A DNA stretch of 64,000 nt, from NCBI GenBank assembly GCA_002338565.1, contig DDIN01000006.1, positions 341,900 to 405,899 of the forward strand, given 5' to 3'. Each line of letters begins with the position of its first letter. Within the stretch, counting starts at the first letter, position 1. The notes beneath the pieces were generated by a model. That model did no database searches, was not told the DNA's origin, and saw only the letters and a program-made list of their open reading frames with translations. The translations under genes and the position numbers were made by a program. The DNA is from Hyphomonadaceae bacterium UBA1849. Lineage in GTDB: Bacteria; Pseudomonadota; Alphaproteobacteria; Caulobacterales; Hyphomonadaceae. Shown one piece after another: positions 50,723 to 59,660 of the stretch.

Positions 50723-51844
50723 ATGTCCTTCCGCACCGCTTCCGTCGCCCTCGCCGCCTCAGCTCTCGCTGTCAGTGCATGCGCGACCTCAGCCTCCGAG
50801 CCCGTATCTGAAATGCAGGCTCCGCCGCTGGAGTGGTCCATTGTTATTCACGGCGGAGCTGGCGTCATTACGCGCGACTCTATGAATGATGAAACGGAGG
50901 CGGCATACACTGCAGCGCTGACAGAAGCGCTCGCGACAGGTAGCGATATCCTGTCGAACGGTGGCGAATCTATAGACGCGGTTGAGGCCGTGATCCGCGG
51001 TTTGGAAGACAATCCGCTCTTTAATGCCGGACGCGGCGCTGTGATGACAGAAACAGGCGGCTTCTCACTCGATTCGTCCATCATGCGCGGCGACACGCTC
51101 GACGCCGGTGCTGTCGCAGGCCTCTCTAACATCCAGCACCCGATTTCCGCGGCTCGCGCAGCGATGGAGCACTCGCCTCACGTCATGCTGGCAGGTGAAG
51201 GCGCTGACCAGTTCGCAGCTGAGCAAGGGCTGGCGATTGTCGATCCGTATTACTTTTTCACTGAACGCCGCTGGCAGAGCTTGCTGCGCGTCTTGGAACG
51301 GCGCGGTGTAGAAGCGCCGGAGCGCATGCAGCCAATGGCGCCACAAGAAGCCTCTCTCTCGAATGAATGGCTGTCCTCTCTGGCGTTTCCTGACGACCAG
51401 AAATTCGGAACGGTTGGCGTGGTCGCGATGGATATGGATGGAAATATCGTCGCCGGCACGTCCACAGGCGGCACCACGGCGAAACGTTGGGGCCGCGTTG
51501 GTGACAGTCCTATTATCGGTGCCGGCACCTATGCGGAAAACAATGTTTGCGGCATTTCTTCGACCGGTACAGGTGAGTATTTCATCCGCCTGGCTATCGC
51601 CTATGCGATTTGCAACCGTATCGAACTATTGGGTGAAACCGCTCAGGACGCAGCCGATCATGTCATCCATACTGAGCTCACAGGGCTCGGCGGTGACGGC
51701 GGCATTGTGATGCTCGGGCCTGACGGTTATCCGGCATGGTCGTTCAATACTGAAGGCATGTATCGCGCCTATGAGACATCTGAAGGCCGTAGCGAAATCG
51801 AGATCTACGAATACAATGAAGGCGCCTTTCAGGGCGCCTTCTAA
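50723..51844 (+). CDS. Isoaspartyl peptidase / L-asparaginase, lipoprotein form
   Basis: Ntn-hydrolase that hydrolyses isoaspartyl dipeptides and asparagine. About 373 residues from ATG 50723 (GGAG 6 nt upstream), beginning with a lipoprotein signal (ASALAVSAC, Cys about 20), so the enzyme is membrane-anchored in the periplasm. Family motifs: IHGGAGVI (about 42-49), NPLFNAGRGAVMTETGG (about 97-113), and the autocleavage site FGTVGVVAMD, whose Thr becomes the N-terminal nucleophile (about 230). TSTGGTTAKRWGRVGDSPIIGAGTYA completes the active site. Most characterised homologues are cytosolic; lipid anchoring is less usual. Confidence 0.92.
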   Translation: MSFRTASVALAASALAVSACATSASEPVSEMQAPPLEWSIVIHGGAGVITRDSMNDETEAAYTAALTEALATGSDILSNGGESIDAVEAVIRGLEDNPLFNAGRGAVMTETGGFSLDSSIMRGDTLDAGAVAGLSNIQHPISAARAAMEHSPHVMLAGEGADQFAAEQGLAIVDPYYFFTERRWQSLLRVLERRGVEAPERMQPMAPQEASLSNEWLSSLAFPDDQKFGTVGVVAMDMDGNIVAGTSTGGTTAKRWGRVGDSPIIGAGTYAENNVCGISSTGTGEYFIRLAIAYAICNRIELLGETAQDAADHVIHTELTGLGGDGGIVMLGPDGYPAWSFNTEGMYRAYETSEGRSEIEIYEYNEGAFQGAF

Positions 51845-51870
51845 CTAAATTCGTTGTTCGAAAAATCGCT

Positions 51871-52743
51871 CTAGAACGCGAGTTCCATGCCTTCAATACC
51901 CGGAAGCTTCAGAAGGATAAGCAGGTCACGCAGTTCCTGACGAGCGGCTACGTGGCTCATCGTGAAGGTAATGTTTGAGCCTTCTTCTGTGAGATCAAGA
52001 AGTGTCAGGCCCATTGGAAAGAGTTCGCGGTAAATCACACGCTCGGACAGGCCTGGCGCAAGACGGAAGCCAATACGGCGAGCCAGATTATCGAGCGCCT
52101 CGCCAACACGCTGTTTGTTGCGTGCTTCGAGCGGAGACATGCGGTTACGCATGACAACCCAGTCAATCGGCTTACGTGTCGTTTGCGCTTTGTGTTTACG
52201 GCAAGCCCAGACCATTTCAGCATAGAAAGACGGACGAACGACTTCGAGGCTTTGCGGGTTCACATCGCCCAGAAGGTCGAAGTCAACAAAGCTGTCATTC
52301 AGAGGCGTGATCAGCGTGTCAGCCGAAGCGTGCGCAAGGCGCGACAGGAATGTGTCACCACCCGGCGCGTCTACGATTATGTAATTGCAGCTGGCTTTGA
52401 GACGCTTCAGGCTATCGAGGAAGCGTTCGCTTTCTTCCGCCTCAGCCTCATCAAGGTTACGCGCAACGCTCGCATCCACACGCAGAGATTCTGGCATCGG
52501 GATATTAGAGCCGGTTGATTTGACCCAGCGTGTGCGGTTCTCAAGATAGCGGGTGAAAGTGCGCTGGCGAACATCGAGGTCGATGACACCGACCTTCTTG
52601 CCCATACGCATGAGAGCCACGGAAAGGTGCATCGCAACGGTAGACTTGCCTGCGCCGCCCTTCTCGTTACCAATAATGATGACACGACACTCATGTGCAT
52701 CAACTGTCGTCTTTTTCGACGTCAGGTCCTGCGCACGATCCAT
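51871..52743 (-). CDS. mipZ: MipZ division-plane positioning ATPase
   Basis: ParA-type ATPase that binds the ParB-origin complex and blocks FtsZ assembly near the poles, placing division at mid-cell in Caulobacterales and other alphaproteobacteria. About 290 residues from ATG 52743 (AAGGA 9 nt upstream; an in-frame ATG at 52773 is possible). Deviant Walker A NEKGGAGKST (about 25-34) with the signature Lys, Walker A' VIDLDVRQRTFTRYLENR, and Walker B IIVDAPGGDTFLS (about 122-134). VIDLD-x-RQRT and the MRNRMSPLEARNK segment separate MipZ from plasmid ParA. All nucleotide-binding residues are intact. Confidence 0.93.
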   Translation of the reverse strand: MDRAQDLTSKKTTVDAHECRVIIIGNEKGGAGKSTVAMHLSVALMRMGKKVGVIDLDVRQRTFTRYLENRTRWVKSTGSNIPMPESLRVDASVARNLDEAEAEESERFLDSLKRLKASCNYIIVDAPGGDTFLSRLAHASADTLITPLNDSFVDFDLLGDVNPQSLEVVRPSFYAEMVWACRKHKAQTTRKPIDWVVMRNRMSPLEARNKQRVGEALDNLARRIGFRLAPGLSERVIYRELFPMGLTLLDLTEEGSNITFTMSHVAARQELRDLLILLKLPGIEGMELAF

Positions 52744-52763
52744 GAGATTAAATCCTTCGGGTT

Positions 52764-53288
52764 TCACGAGCACGCTCCATACAACATTGGACTTACCCTC
52801 CCCGACACAGTTTCCGTCGAGCTCTGGTCTGCCCCCAGACCATTGAGCCTTCCAGTCTGGCTGGCTGCGATAATCTGATTCTGCGCAGCTGCTTCCGAAA
52901 CTCCTGGGGAAACATCAAACAGATCGGCCTCCACCGCCTCTGTTTTTGCTGCGCTGTCGAACAGAAAGTCTGAAACGACATTATCAGAAACTGGTTCAAC
53001 CGCTTGCGTCTGCGCGTCGCCCTGAGGCCGCAGAAGGTTAGCAATTTGAGCTGACAGGTCTTCCAGCGCGCTACCGAGCACATCATTGCGTCCGGCCTCG
53101 CCGTTCAGTGCGGCACCCTCATGCGCATGAACAGAAAGAGATGTCAGGGACTGAGCCTTACGCGCCGTTCCAAAAAGTCTGTTCTCCAGCTCCCGGTCAA
53201 CGTTGCGGAAAGCTTCGCCTTCCGCTGCATCTTGAGAAAAGCTGGCGTGAACATGGCTCTGAGAAGGACGTAAGAGTCGTGTAAACAT
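52764..53288 (-). CDS. Unrecognised protein upstream of mipZ
   Basis: About 174 residues from ATG 53288 (MFTRLLRPSQSHVHAS); an ATG at 53339 would add 17 residues but is within the panC upstream region. No signal peptide, membrane helix or known motif. Composition is Ala/Ser/Glu/Gln-rich with helical stretches (DRELENRLFGTARKAQSL; DVLGSALEDLSAQIANLL), so a partly disordered or coiled-coil adaptor is possible. It ends 20 nt before mipZ on the same strand, so the two probably share a message. No competing ORF of similar length exists on the other strand. Confidence 0.55.
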   Translation of the reverse strand: MFTRLLRPSQSHVHASFSQDAAEGEAFRNVDRELENRLFGTARKAQSLTSLSVHAHEGAALNGEAGRNDVLGSALEDLSAQIANLLRPQGDAQTQAVEPVSDNVVSDFLFDSAAKTEAVEADLFDVSPGVSEAAAQNQIIAASQTGRLNGLGADQSSTETVSGRVSPMLYGACS

Positions 53289-53401
53289 ATTACCAAATTG
53301 AATGGTTTCGGTTAACCAAGTGTTTAAGCCGATTGCCAAAATCTTAGCGCACGCTATTGCAGGGGTCGGAATTTCACACTTCGTTCACACAGGACTTCCC
53401 C

Positions 53402-54244
53402 ATGCAGGTTGTGCGCTCTCTTGAAGAACTTCGCGGTATTGTGCGCGGCTGGAAACGCGATGGCCTGACGGTTGGCTTCGTACCAACTATGGGTGCACTC
53501 CATCAGGGCCACCTGTCTCTTGTGGACCTGTCGGTGGCCGCATGTGACCGCACAGTGGCGAGCATTTTCGTGAACCCGACACAGTTCGCACCGCACGAAG
53601 ATCTGGATGCCTATCCACGTCAGGAACAGGCCGATCAGGCTATGCTAGAAGCGCATAAATGCGATCTCGTCTTCACGCCAGAAGTCGCCACCATGTATCC
53701 GGAAGGCGAAGAGACTCGCGTCTCTGTGCCAGATCTGGGCGCAAAGCTTGAAGGTCAATTCCGCCCTCACTTCTTTGGCGGTGTCGCGACGGTTGTCGCC
53801 AAACTGTTTAATCAGGTGCAGCCGGATAAAGCCTTCTTTGGAGAGAAAGACTTCCAACAGGTTCAGGTGATCAAGCGCATGGTGATCGACCTGTGCTTCC
53901 CTATTGAGATCGTGCGTGGCGCTACGCTTCGGGCTGCAGACGGCCTCGCCCTCTCTTCGCGTAATGCCTACCTCACGCCAGAAGAGCGCCGGATTGCGCC
54001 GTCTCTGCATCTGGCGATGCACCGCGCGTCCATCCGCATCAGAAACGGCGCAGACCAGACGGCCGCGGTCGCCGAAGCGATCAAAACGCTTGAAGAGGCG
54101 GGCTTCAATAAGGTCGAGTACATTACAGCCGTTGATCCGGCGACGCTTGATCCGATTGAAGGCGCAATCCCCGACCACGCATGCCGCCTCATCGCAGCGG
54201 CATGGCTCGGTAAAACACGCCTGATCGACAATATCGCGCTTTAG
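53402..54244 (+). CDS. panC: Pantoate--beta-alanine ligase
   Basis: Makes pantothenate from pantoate and beta-alanine with ATP, for coenzyme A. About 280 residues from ATG 53402 (AGGA 7 nt upstream). Nucleotidyltransferase motifs are clear: VGFVPTMGALHQGHLSLV (HxGH, about 24-41), IFVNPTQFAPHEDL (about 60-73), GEKDFQQVQVIKRM (about 148-161), LALSSRNAYL (KMSKS-equivalent, about 183-192). The panB partner is not adjacent. The stop overlaps the convergent glutamate-synthase-like gene by 4 nt. Confidence 0.95.
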   Translation: MQVVRSLEELRGIVRGWKRDGLTVGFVPTMGALHQGHLSLVDLSVAACDRTVASIFVNPTQFAPHEDLDAYPRQEQADQAMLEAHKCDLVFTPEVATMYPEGEETRVSVPDLGAKLEGQFRPHFFGGVATVVAKLFNQVQPDKAFFGEKDFQQVQVIKRMVIDLCFPIEIVRGATLRAADGLALSSRNAYLTPEERRIAPSLHLAMHRASIRIRNGADQTAAVAEAIKTLEEAGFNKVEYITAVDPATLDPIEGAIPDHACRLIAAAWLGKTRLIDNIAL

Positions 54245-55737
54245 CGCAGGTCTTCCATCTCCGGATAGAGATCATCCATTGGAACGGACCGGCCATTCGC
54301 CTGAACAATGCGAACATGGCTGCGGCGAAGGAAGCGCGCGTGCTCCACACCGCAGCTATGCGCGATCATTTCAACATCCTTCTCCATACGCTTCACATAG
54401 AATGCGACGGATTTTGCCTTTGTCTCTGGCACGATACCGTCCTGAAGATGCGGCTTGTGTGTGGTAATGCCTGTCGGGCAATTATTTGTGTTGCACGCCA
54501 TGGCCTGAATACAGCCGATGGAGAACATGAAGCCACGCGCCGTGTTTACAGCATCCGCACCCGTACAATACGCCCAGGCAACTTCGGCAGGTACAGCCAG
54601 CTTGCCTGAAGCGATGACTTTTATCCGCTCGCGCAATCCATGCTCGCGTAATGCATCCACCAGCATGGGCAGCGCTTCACGGAGTGTCAGGCCGACATTG
54701 TCCATCAGCGCCATAGGAGCAGCGCCTGTGCCGCCGTCGCCGCCATCTACCGTGATAAAGTCCGGTGCGCTTTCAGGCCCTCTGGCATTGATGCCTTTAC
54801 AGAACTCATCGAGCCAGCGCTTTGAACTTACGACTGTTTTGATACCAACCGGCTTGCCGGAAACCTCTCGCAGTCGAACGATAAAATCCAGCAGGTCATC
54901 GACAGAATCGATCTCGGGATGCCGATTTGGCGACACAGAGTCTTCGCCTTCGGGAATACCACGCACCTCTGCAATCTCGGACGTCACCTTAGACCCCGGC
55001 AGCAGACCGCCTTTGCCTGGCTTGGCCCCCTGAGCCAGCTTGAGCTCTGTCATTTTCACTTCCGGATGGCCCGTCACCTCGCGGTATTTCTCCTCGGAGA
55101 ACTCACCCTTCTCGTCACGCACGCCATATTTGGCGGTGCCGATCTGAAAGATGATGTCGCAGCCACCCTCAAGGTGATAGGGCGACAGGCCGCCCTCACC
55201 AGTATTCAGCCAGCAACCCGCAAGTTTTGCGCCGCGCGACAAGGACTGGATCGCAGGCTTTGAGAGCGCGCCATAACTCATGCCGGAGATGTTTATCAGC
55301 TGATGGATGCGATACGGCTGCGCACAGCCTTCGCCGAAAGTCAGCTCAGGGCTTTCATTCGTCTCTTCAAGAATCGGGAATGGCGCATTGGCAAAAATGG
55401 GCGTGCCGACAATGTTTAGCGAACGCGTCGAACCAAAAGGCTGCGTGTTATCTTCGCCGGCTGCCGAGGTATAAATCCAGTCGCGCTCAGCGCGGTTAAA
55501 TGGCATCTCCTCACGGTCAAGCGCAAAGAAATACTGGCGAAAAAACTCACCCAGCCGCGCGAACAGATCACGAAATCGACCAACCACCGGAAAGTTACGC
55601 CGAACGGCATTCTTCGACTGGTTCGCGTCGATGAGAAACATGATCACGATCAACAGAACGCCGAAGCCGATGGCCAGAACAAAGAGCGTCGAAAGGATGC
55701 TGAGGCCCTGAACGGTAATGCGCGTTAGAAATTCCAT
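54241..55737 (-). CDS. FMN-binding glutamate-synthase-family protein
   Basis: 498 residues: one N-terminal membrane helix (about 15-36, STLFVLAIGFGVLLIVIMFLI), then the GltS central FMN-binding domain without the glutaminase domain of true GltB. Family elements: NISGMSYGALSKPAIQSLSRGAK (about 147-169), KLAQGAKPGKGGLLPGSKV (about 232-250), DFITVDGGDGGTGAAP (about 328-343), and the cysteine cluster IQAMACNTNNCPTGI (about 416-430), which in GltB contributes the 3Fe-4S site. Such membrane-linked stand-alone forms have been proposed to act in amino-acid or methylated-amine metabolism; activity here is unknown. Confidence 0.9.
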   Translation of the reverse strand: MEFLTRITVQGLSILSTLFVLAIGFGVLLIVIMFLIDANQSKNAVRRNFPVVGRFRDLFARLGEFFRQYFFALDREEMPFNRAERDWIYTSAAGEDNTQPFGSTRSLNIVGTPIFANAPFPILEETNESPELTFGEGCAQPYRIHQLINISGMSYGALSKPAIQSLSRGAKLAGCWLNTGEGGLSPYHLEGGCDIIFQIGTAKYGVRDEKGEFSEEKYREVTGHPEVKMTELKLAQGAKPGKGGLLPGSKVTSEIAEVRGIPEGEDSVSPNRHPEIDSVDDLLDFIVRLREVSGKPVGIKTVVSSKRWLDEFCKGINARGPESAPDFITVDGGDGGTGAAPMALMDNVGLTLREALPMLVDALREHGLRERIKVIASGKLAVPAEVAWAYCTGADAVNTARGFMFSIGCIQAMACNTNNCPTGITTHKPHLQDGIVPETKAKSVAFYVKRMEKDVEMIAHSCGVEHARFLRRSHVRIVQANGRSVPMDDLYPEMEDLR

Positions 55738-55752
55738 AGCCTCAGTCCTTAT

Positions 55753-56469
55753 CTAGAAATAGGTCAGCCCGACCATTGCACCCGCTGCAATCACAACAAC
55801 ACCCAGAAGTATCCACGGTACAATGGACAACCGTTTCAGTGTTTTCGTCATCCGGCGGAACTGGCCTTTGTCATTCGCACGCGGAAACGGTGTGTCCGGC
55901 TCAGGAACACCAAGAAACACACAGAGCGGCGCCCATCCGTCTTTGACTTCCATGACCAGAAGGCGCTCCTTCGGAATGGCCGCTTTCACGTCATCAACAT
56001 GGCGTTCAAATTCAGCGCGTGCATAGGATTCGTTTTCAAAACACCCATCGAAAAGCCCCTGCCAGACAAGTCTGTCTGCCAGCTCGGTCAGTTTTCCAAT
56101 GCGCGGAAAGCACCATTGCAGCCAGCGCGGCACCGAGGTTTCCACCTTATAGATCGTGTCGCGCATTGAGGCGTACCAGTCAGCTGGCGGGCGGACCGTC
56201 AGGATGACTTTTGCATCCGGATTGGCCGCCGCAAGCTCTCGAAAGTACAGACTGGAAGGAAAGTCCACACACGCATCATAGCCCTGGAATACGTCATCCC
56301 AGTCCGGCGTTTCGCCTTCCATAATGTCGTGCCACTGATTAACCTGACGAGAGCTGAGCATCACATCGAACATGTGATGACACTTGCCATAGCCTAGCTG
56401 CTCGAGCGCAGCCTTGAGCGACAACGTCCCTGTCCGCGGCAATCCCGCACCAATAATTCTGAGACTCAT
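55753..56469 (-). CDS. Sulfotransferase-family protein with C-terminal membrane anchor
   Basis: About 238 residues from ATG 56469, directly after GGGGCAGGGG. P-loop-like PAPS-binding motif GAGLPRTGTLSLKAALEQLG (about 6-25) and the second PAPS element VILTVRPPADWYASMRD (about 95-110) identify the widespread sulfotransferase group found in bacteria and animals. The protein ends with one predicted membrane helix (about 218-238, WILLGVVVIAAGAMVGLTY). Acceptor unknown. It shares a message with the DUF1489 gene just upstream. An in-frame ATG at 56505 overlaps that gene. Confidence 0.85.
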   Translation of the reverse strand: MSLRIIGAGLPRTGTLSLKAALEQLGYGKCHHMFDVMLSSRQVNQWHDIMEGETPDWDDVFQGYDACVDFPSSLYFRELAAANPDAKVILTVRPPADWYASMRDTIYKVETSVPRWLQWCFPRIGKLTELADRLVWQGLFDGCFENESYARAEFERHVDDVKAAIPKERLLVMEVKDGWAPLCVFLGVPEPDTPFPRANDKGQFRRMTKTLKRLSIVPWILLGVVVIAAGAMVGLTYF

Positions 56470-56498
56470 CCCCTGCCCCGTCGCGTCCTCGACGCTTC

Positions 56499-56927
56499 TT
56501 ACCACACACCTGCGTCGCGCAAAGCCCGTGTCAGCTCTGGAGGCACTTCAGCAGAGTGACTGCCCGTTGCATCTTTAGGAGCATCGTCAGGCTTGAGGTA
56601 GCGCCAGCCCTGAAAAGCCCTGCGCCCCTGCGGCTCCGTCGGGTGAATTTCAGGGTCCAGAACCAGTTCGCAATAATTACGACCGTTCATGTCCTCCATG
56701 ACATTCACCTCGACGAATTCCTGTCGGGCCAGAATAACGCCTTTGATCACCCAATAGATCGAACCGCCATCCAGCAGTTCGTCTGCACGCTTTGGCGACT
56801 GACGGGTTTCGTGGACAGGGTTTGGAGACAATCCAAGCGCCTTGCGATGCGCGATAACGCGCTTCTGCCAGTTTGCCAGATCGTCCACGCTTTCCGCGCC
56901 GACACAGAGTTTAACAAGGTGAATCAT
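56499..56927 (-). CDS. DUF1489 family protein
   Basis: 142 residues starting MIHLVKLCVGAESVDDLANWQ, the recognisable start of the DUF1489 family, which is restricted mainly to alphaproteobacteria and has no assigned function. Conserved internal segments: HETRQSPKRADELLDGGSIYWVIKG and CELVLDPEIHPTEPQGRRAFQGWRYL. No signal peptide. Its 3' end is 30 nt before the sulfotransferase start, so they are probably co-transcribed. Confidence 0.88.
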   Translation of the reverse strand: MIHLVKLCVGAESVDDLANWQKRVIAHRKALGLSPNPVHETRQSPKRADELLDGGSIYWVIKGVILARQEFVEVNVMEDMNGRNYCELVLDPEIHPTEPQGRRAFQGWRYLKPDDAPKDATGSHSAEVPPELTRALRDAGVW

Positions 56928-56979
56928 ACCCGTAATGTAGTGGGTCGTTGGCGTCTGGGCAGCCCGTCTGCGAAAAAAA

Positions 56980-57720
56980 TTACTGGCGAACCATCACGCC
57001 AATCACGGGCCCGTTTTCGGCATTGCGCTGACGCAGAAAGCGAGATTCTTCAACCGGGCTGGAAAAGAAGAAATCAATATCGGTAATGCGCGCCCGGTAA
57101 GACCGCGAAATGTCTTCCCGCAAAATCTCACCCTGCACATCGACCATAAATGCCGAGATGAAAGAGACGCCGTATTCAGGATCCTGATGCAGAATGTACT
57201 GATGAGTATAGGAATCGACACGACCACCGCCGGGCGCGTCAAACGGGCCAAATGAATGGTATTCCACACGCACCAGATTCTGACCGACCGGATCAAGCCA
57301 AGTGTAGCCAATAAGATGCTCACTCGCCCAACGGTCGATTGGACCATCATTGCTCGACGGTTGATGCTCAAACTCGATACGCCATAAGCGGCCAAGATCG
57401 TCTGCCTCGACGACACCGCCCATGCTCGCTTCGAGATCATCGGGGATCAGCCAGCCGTCAGGGGAAATTTCCTCACCCCATTCTTCAACGACACGGTCCA
57501 GCTCGTCGCTCGTTCCATTCGCTTCAACGACAGTCCAGCGTGGCTCAGGCAGCTGAATTCGCGGATCGTACCGGATTTCACGGAATGCTTCGCCGTCCGT
57601 CAGCTCGACGGTAAACGCGGCACGAAGACTTGGAGGTGGTTCAGTGCGCGCCAAAGCGGTTTCGAGCGGAGGTCTCCCCGTCGAAATCAAAAACGCCGCT
57701 GCTAGCACTGCGAAACTCAT
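56980..57720 (-). CDS. Uncharacterised exported protein
   Basis: 246 residues with a short N-terminal hydrophobic segment (MSFAVLAAAFLISTGRPP) that may be a signal peptide or anchor. The rest is beta-rich and rich in Trp/Tyr: EIRYDPRIQLPEPRWTVVE (about 49-67), EFEHQPSSNDGPIDRW, GYTWLDPVGQNLVRVEYHSFG. I recognise no family. It lies between DUF1489 and the JmjC-like gene on the same strand, 52 nt before the former. Confidence 0.72.
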   Translation of the reverse strand: MSFAVLAAAFLISTGRPPLETALARTEPPPSLRAAFTVELTDGEAFREIRYDPRIQLPEPRWTVVEANGTSDELDRVVEEWGEEISPDGWLIPDDLEASMGGVVEADDLGRLWRIEFEHQPSSNDGPIDRWASEHLIGYTWLDPVGQNLVRVEYHSFGPFDAPGGGRVDSYTHQYILHQDPEYGVSFISAFMVDVQGEILREDISRSYRARITDIDFFFSSPVEESRFLRQRNAENGPVIGVMVRQ

Positions 57721-57762
57721 CCCATCCTCTCACCGCCCCGATTTGCCGGGCCGAAGGATGTA

Positions 57763-58686
57763 TCAAGCGATATCCCGTACGGCCATCTCAGAATCGAGGT
57801 CCACAACAAATGTGCGTGGATTATGGTATTCAAAGGCTTTACGAACCTTCAAAATTTTAAAGATTCTTGCCAATCCGGCTTTGGAATACTGCGAAAACAT
57901 TCCGTCGCGCGCAATTTGAGGCGACATTCCGAAGTTTCGGCGAAGTACGCCATTCGCATAAACAGCATTCGCGCGCACGACAGATTTAAGCGTCTGGAAT
58001 TCGCAAGACAGCGAGACATTCACCATGTCTTCGTTGACGATCCGGTGCGGGCCGTTTTGCGGCCATGTCGCTACCATTCCTGGCTCAAGGCGCACTTTCA
58101 TGGCCGTTTCATCGAAGTTTGGTGTGAACGGAATTTCTTCTTCGGACTCTTTGAGAACAACCGTCTCAAGGTCTTCATCTGTGAGGTATGGCGCCTCAGC
58201 CGGATAGAGCCAGACATTCTTCACACCGCGGATTTGCCAGAGCGTCACGAGCGGCACATCGAAGTGATAAAAAACCTGCGCATTGGGTGAAGAAATCAGG
58301 ATGGAGGTATCCTGCTTCATCGTTTTAACGCCGGGATTCACTTCTTCCAGTGCATCGAACATCTCGGCCGTCAGGTCAGCATACTCGGGCAGATACCGGT
58401 TGGACTGGCGCATATTGATCCAGATACGGCCGTCATGAACAGCACGGAAAAGCTCTTCACCAGACAGGTCAGGCGCATCACCCGAACGGAAGGATTCCCG
58501 ATCAGTGACCTCATAGCCCATAGTGTAAATGCCCATGCAGTCGCGCGGATAACGATCTAGCAGATAAATCAATCCCTCATCAGAGAACATATCCCGATGC
58601 TGAAGGTTGTGATGTGCAACGATGTTTTCTTTTTCAAAAGCCGCAGCTTTGTCCGCCGACCAGTCCGTCAGTACTGTCTGAGTCAT
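57763..58686 (-). CDS. JmjC/cupin-like putative iron oxygenase
   Basis: 307 residues, no signal peptide. A double-stranded beta-helix core is suggested by YHFDVPLVTLWQIRGVKNVWLYP (His-x-Asp at about residues 166-168) and GPHRIVNEDMVNVSLSCEF (second His about 235), the spacing of a facial triad in JmjC-like 2-oxoglutarate oxygenases. The N-terminal region (FSDEGLIYLLDRYPRDC) resembles the start of bacterial JmjC-like proteins. A basic 2OG-binding residue is not obvious. Substrate unknown. Transcribed towards the uncharacterised exported protein gene. Confidence 0.72.
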   Translation of the reverse strand: MTQTVLTDWSADKAAAFEKENIVAHHNLQHRDMFSDEGLIYLLDRYPRDCMGIYTMGYEVTDRESFRSGDAPDLSGEELFRAVHDGRIWINMRQSNRYLPEYADLTAEMFDALEEVNPGVKTMKQDTSILISSPNAQVFYHFDVPLVTLWQIRGVKNVWLYPAEAPYLTDEDLETVVLKESEEEIPFTPNFDETAMKVRLEPGMVATWPQNGPHRIVNEDMVNVSLSCEFQTLKSVVRANAVYANGVLRRNFGMSPQIARDGMFSQYSKAGLARIFKILKVRKAFEYHNPRTFVVDLDSEMAVRDIA

Positions 58687-58838
58687 AACGATCCCACTGA
58701 ATCCCTCTAGATTGCGCGAAAACTAGCAGCCAAGCCTCAAATTATATCTGCCAGCGGGACCCAAATTTCTCTTTCGGCGTTAAGACTGGGCAGGATGGAT
58801 GCACATGCAAATCTGCGCGCGGAAGAGAAAGGCCCGAA

Positions 58839-59540
58839 TTGACTAAATTAGTACGTAAATGGGTTTCACTGATCTTCTGGTGCGTAATCGCCGCAGCAGT
58901 TGTCTGGCAGGTTCTTGTCCGCCTGCCACCGCAACATAACCCGTTCACAGATTTATCTATCAATCACCCGATCGGTTTTGCGACGGCGAACAAGGTTTCA
59001 AACCTTCAGGGCAATCCGGATGTCTGTTTCGCGTTCCTGGAAGAAGCCGAGACCGCGTTCACACGGCTTGAAAACACGACGGATGATGAAAATTGCGGCT
59101 TCACAGACGCGCTAACTCTGGACCAGTCCCGCTTTCCCTATAATGCCACGCTCAGCATGACATGCCCGCTCACAGCCGGTTTGATGGTATGGGAAGAGCA
59201 CTCGCTCATTCCAAGAGCGCGTGAAATTCTGGGACGCGACATCGAAGAAATCAGAAGCTTTGGCAGCTATTCCTGCCGCCGGCTTTATGGCCGTGAGAGC
59301 GGCCGCTTCAGCGAACATGCAACCGGCAACGCCGTCGATATTGAAGGCATCACCTTCACTGATGGCTCAACGCTGACACTTCTGAATGACTGGGATGACG
59401 ATAGCGAGGAAGCCGAATTCCTCCGCGCAATCCGTGATGATGCCTGCGAAATTTTCGGCACAGTGCTGGGACCGGAATACAACGCGGCGCATGAAAACCA
59501 CTTCCATTTCGACATGAGCCAGACCGGCATTTGCCGATAA
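58839..59540 (+). CDS. Extensin-like C-terminal domain protein
   Basis: 233 residues starting at TTG 58839 with AGAAAGG 6 nt upstream. One N-terminal membrane helix (about 8-27, VSLIFWCVIAAAVVWQVLV) then the extensin-like C-terminal domain (about 75-233): SRFPYNATLSMTCPLTAGL, GSYSCRRLYGRESGRFSEHATGNAVDIEGI and the final AHENHFHFDMSQTGICR. Paired Cys (about 61, 87, 109, 151, 201, 232) suggest disulfides. The HATGNAVDI...HFHFD pattern resembles the metal site of LAS-type D,D-carboxypeptidases, so a peptidoglycan role is plausible. Confidence 0.88.
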   Translation: MTKLVRKWVSLIFWCVIAAAVVWQVLVRLPPQHNPFTDLSINHPIGFATANKVSNLQGNPDVCFAFLEEAETAFTRLENTTDDENCGFTDALTLDQSRFPYNATLSMTCPLTAGLMVWEEHSLIPRAREILGRDIEEIRSFGSYSCRRLYGRESGRFSEHATGNAVDIEGITFTDGSTLTLLNDWDDDSEEAEFLRAIRDDACEIFGTVLGPEYNAAHENHFHFDMSQTGICR

Positions 59541-59660
59541 AACGCGCTTGTCTAGGCCACTGCGAATAGCGCGCTTCGTTAACCATAATCAGCTAATCTG
59601 ACACTCAACTGGATGATGACCGCAAATTGTTCGGGCTGATGCTTAACATCACGCGCCAAT

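Noticed and set aside
53312..53327. TTAA-N8-TTAA resembling a CtrA site upstream of the mipZ unit
   Set aside because: Spacing is 8, not 7, and CtrA is strict about spacing.
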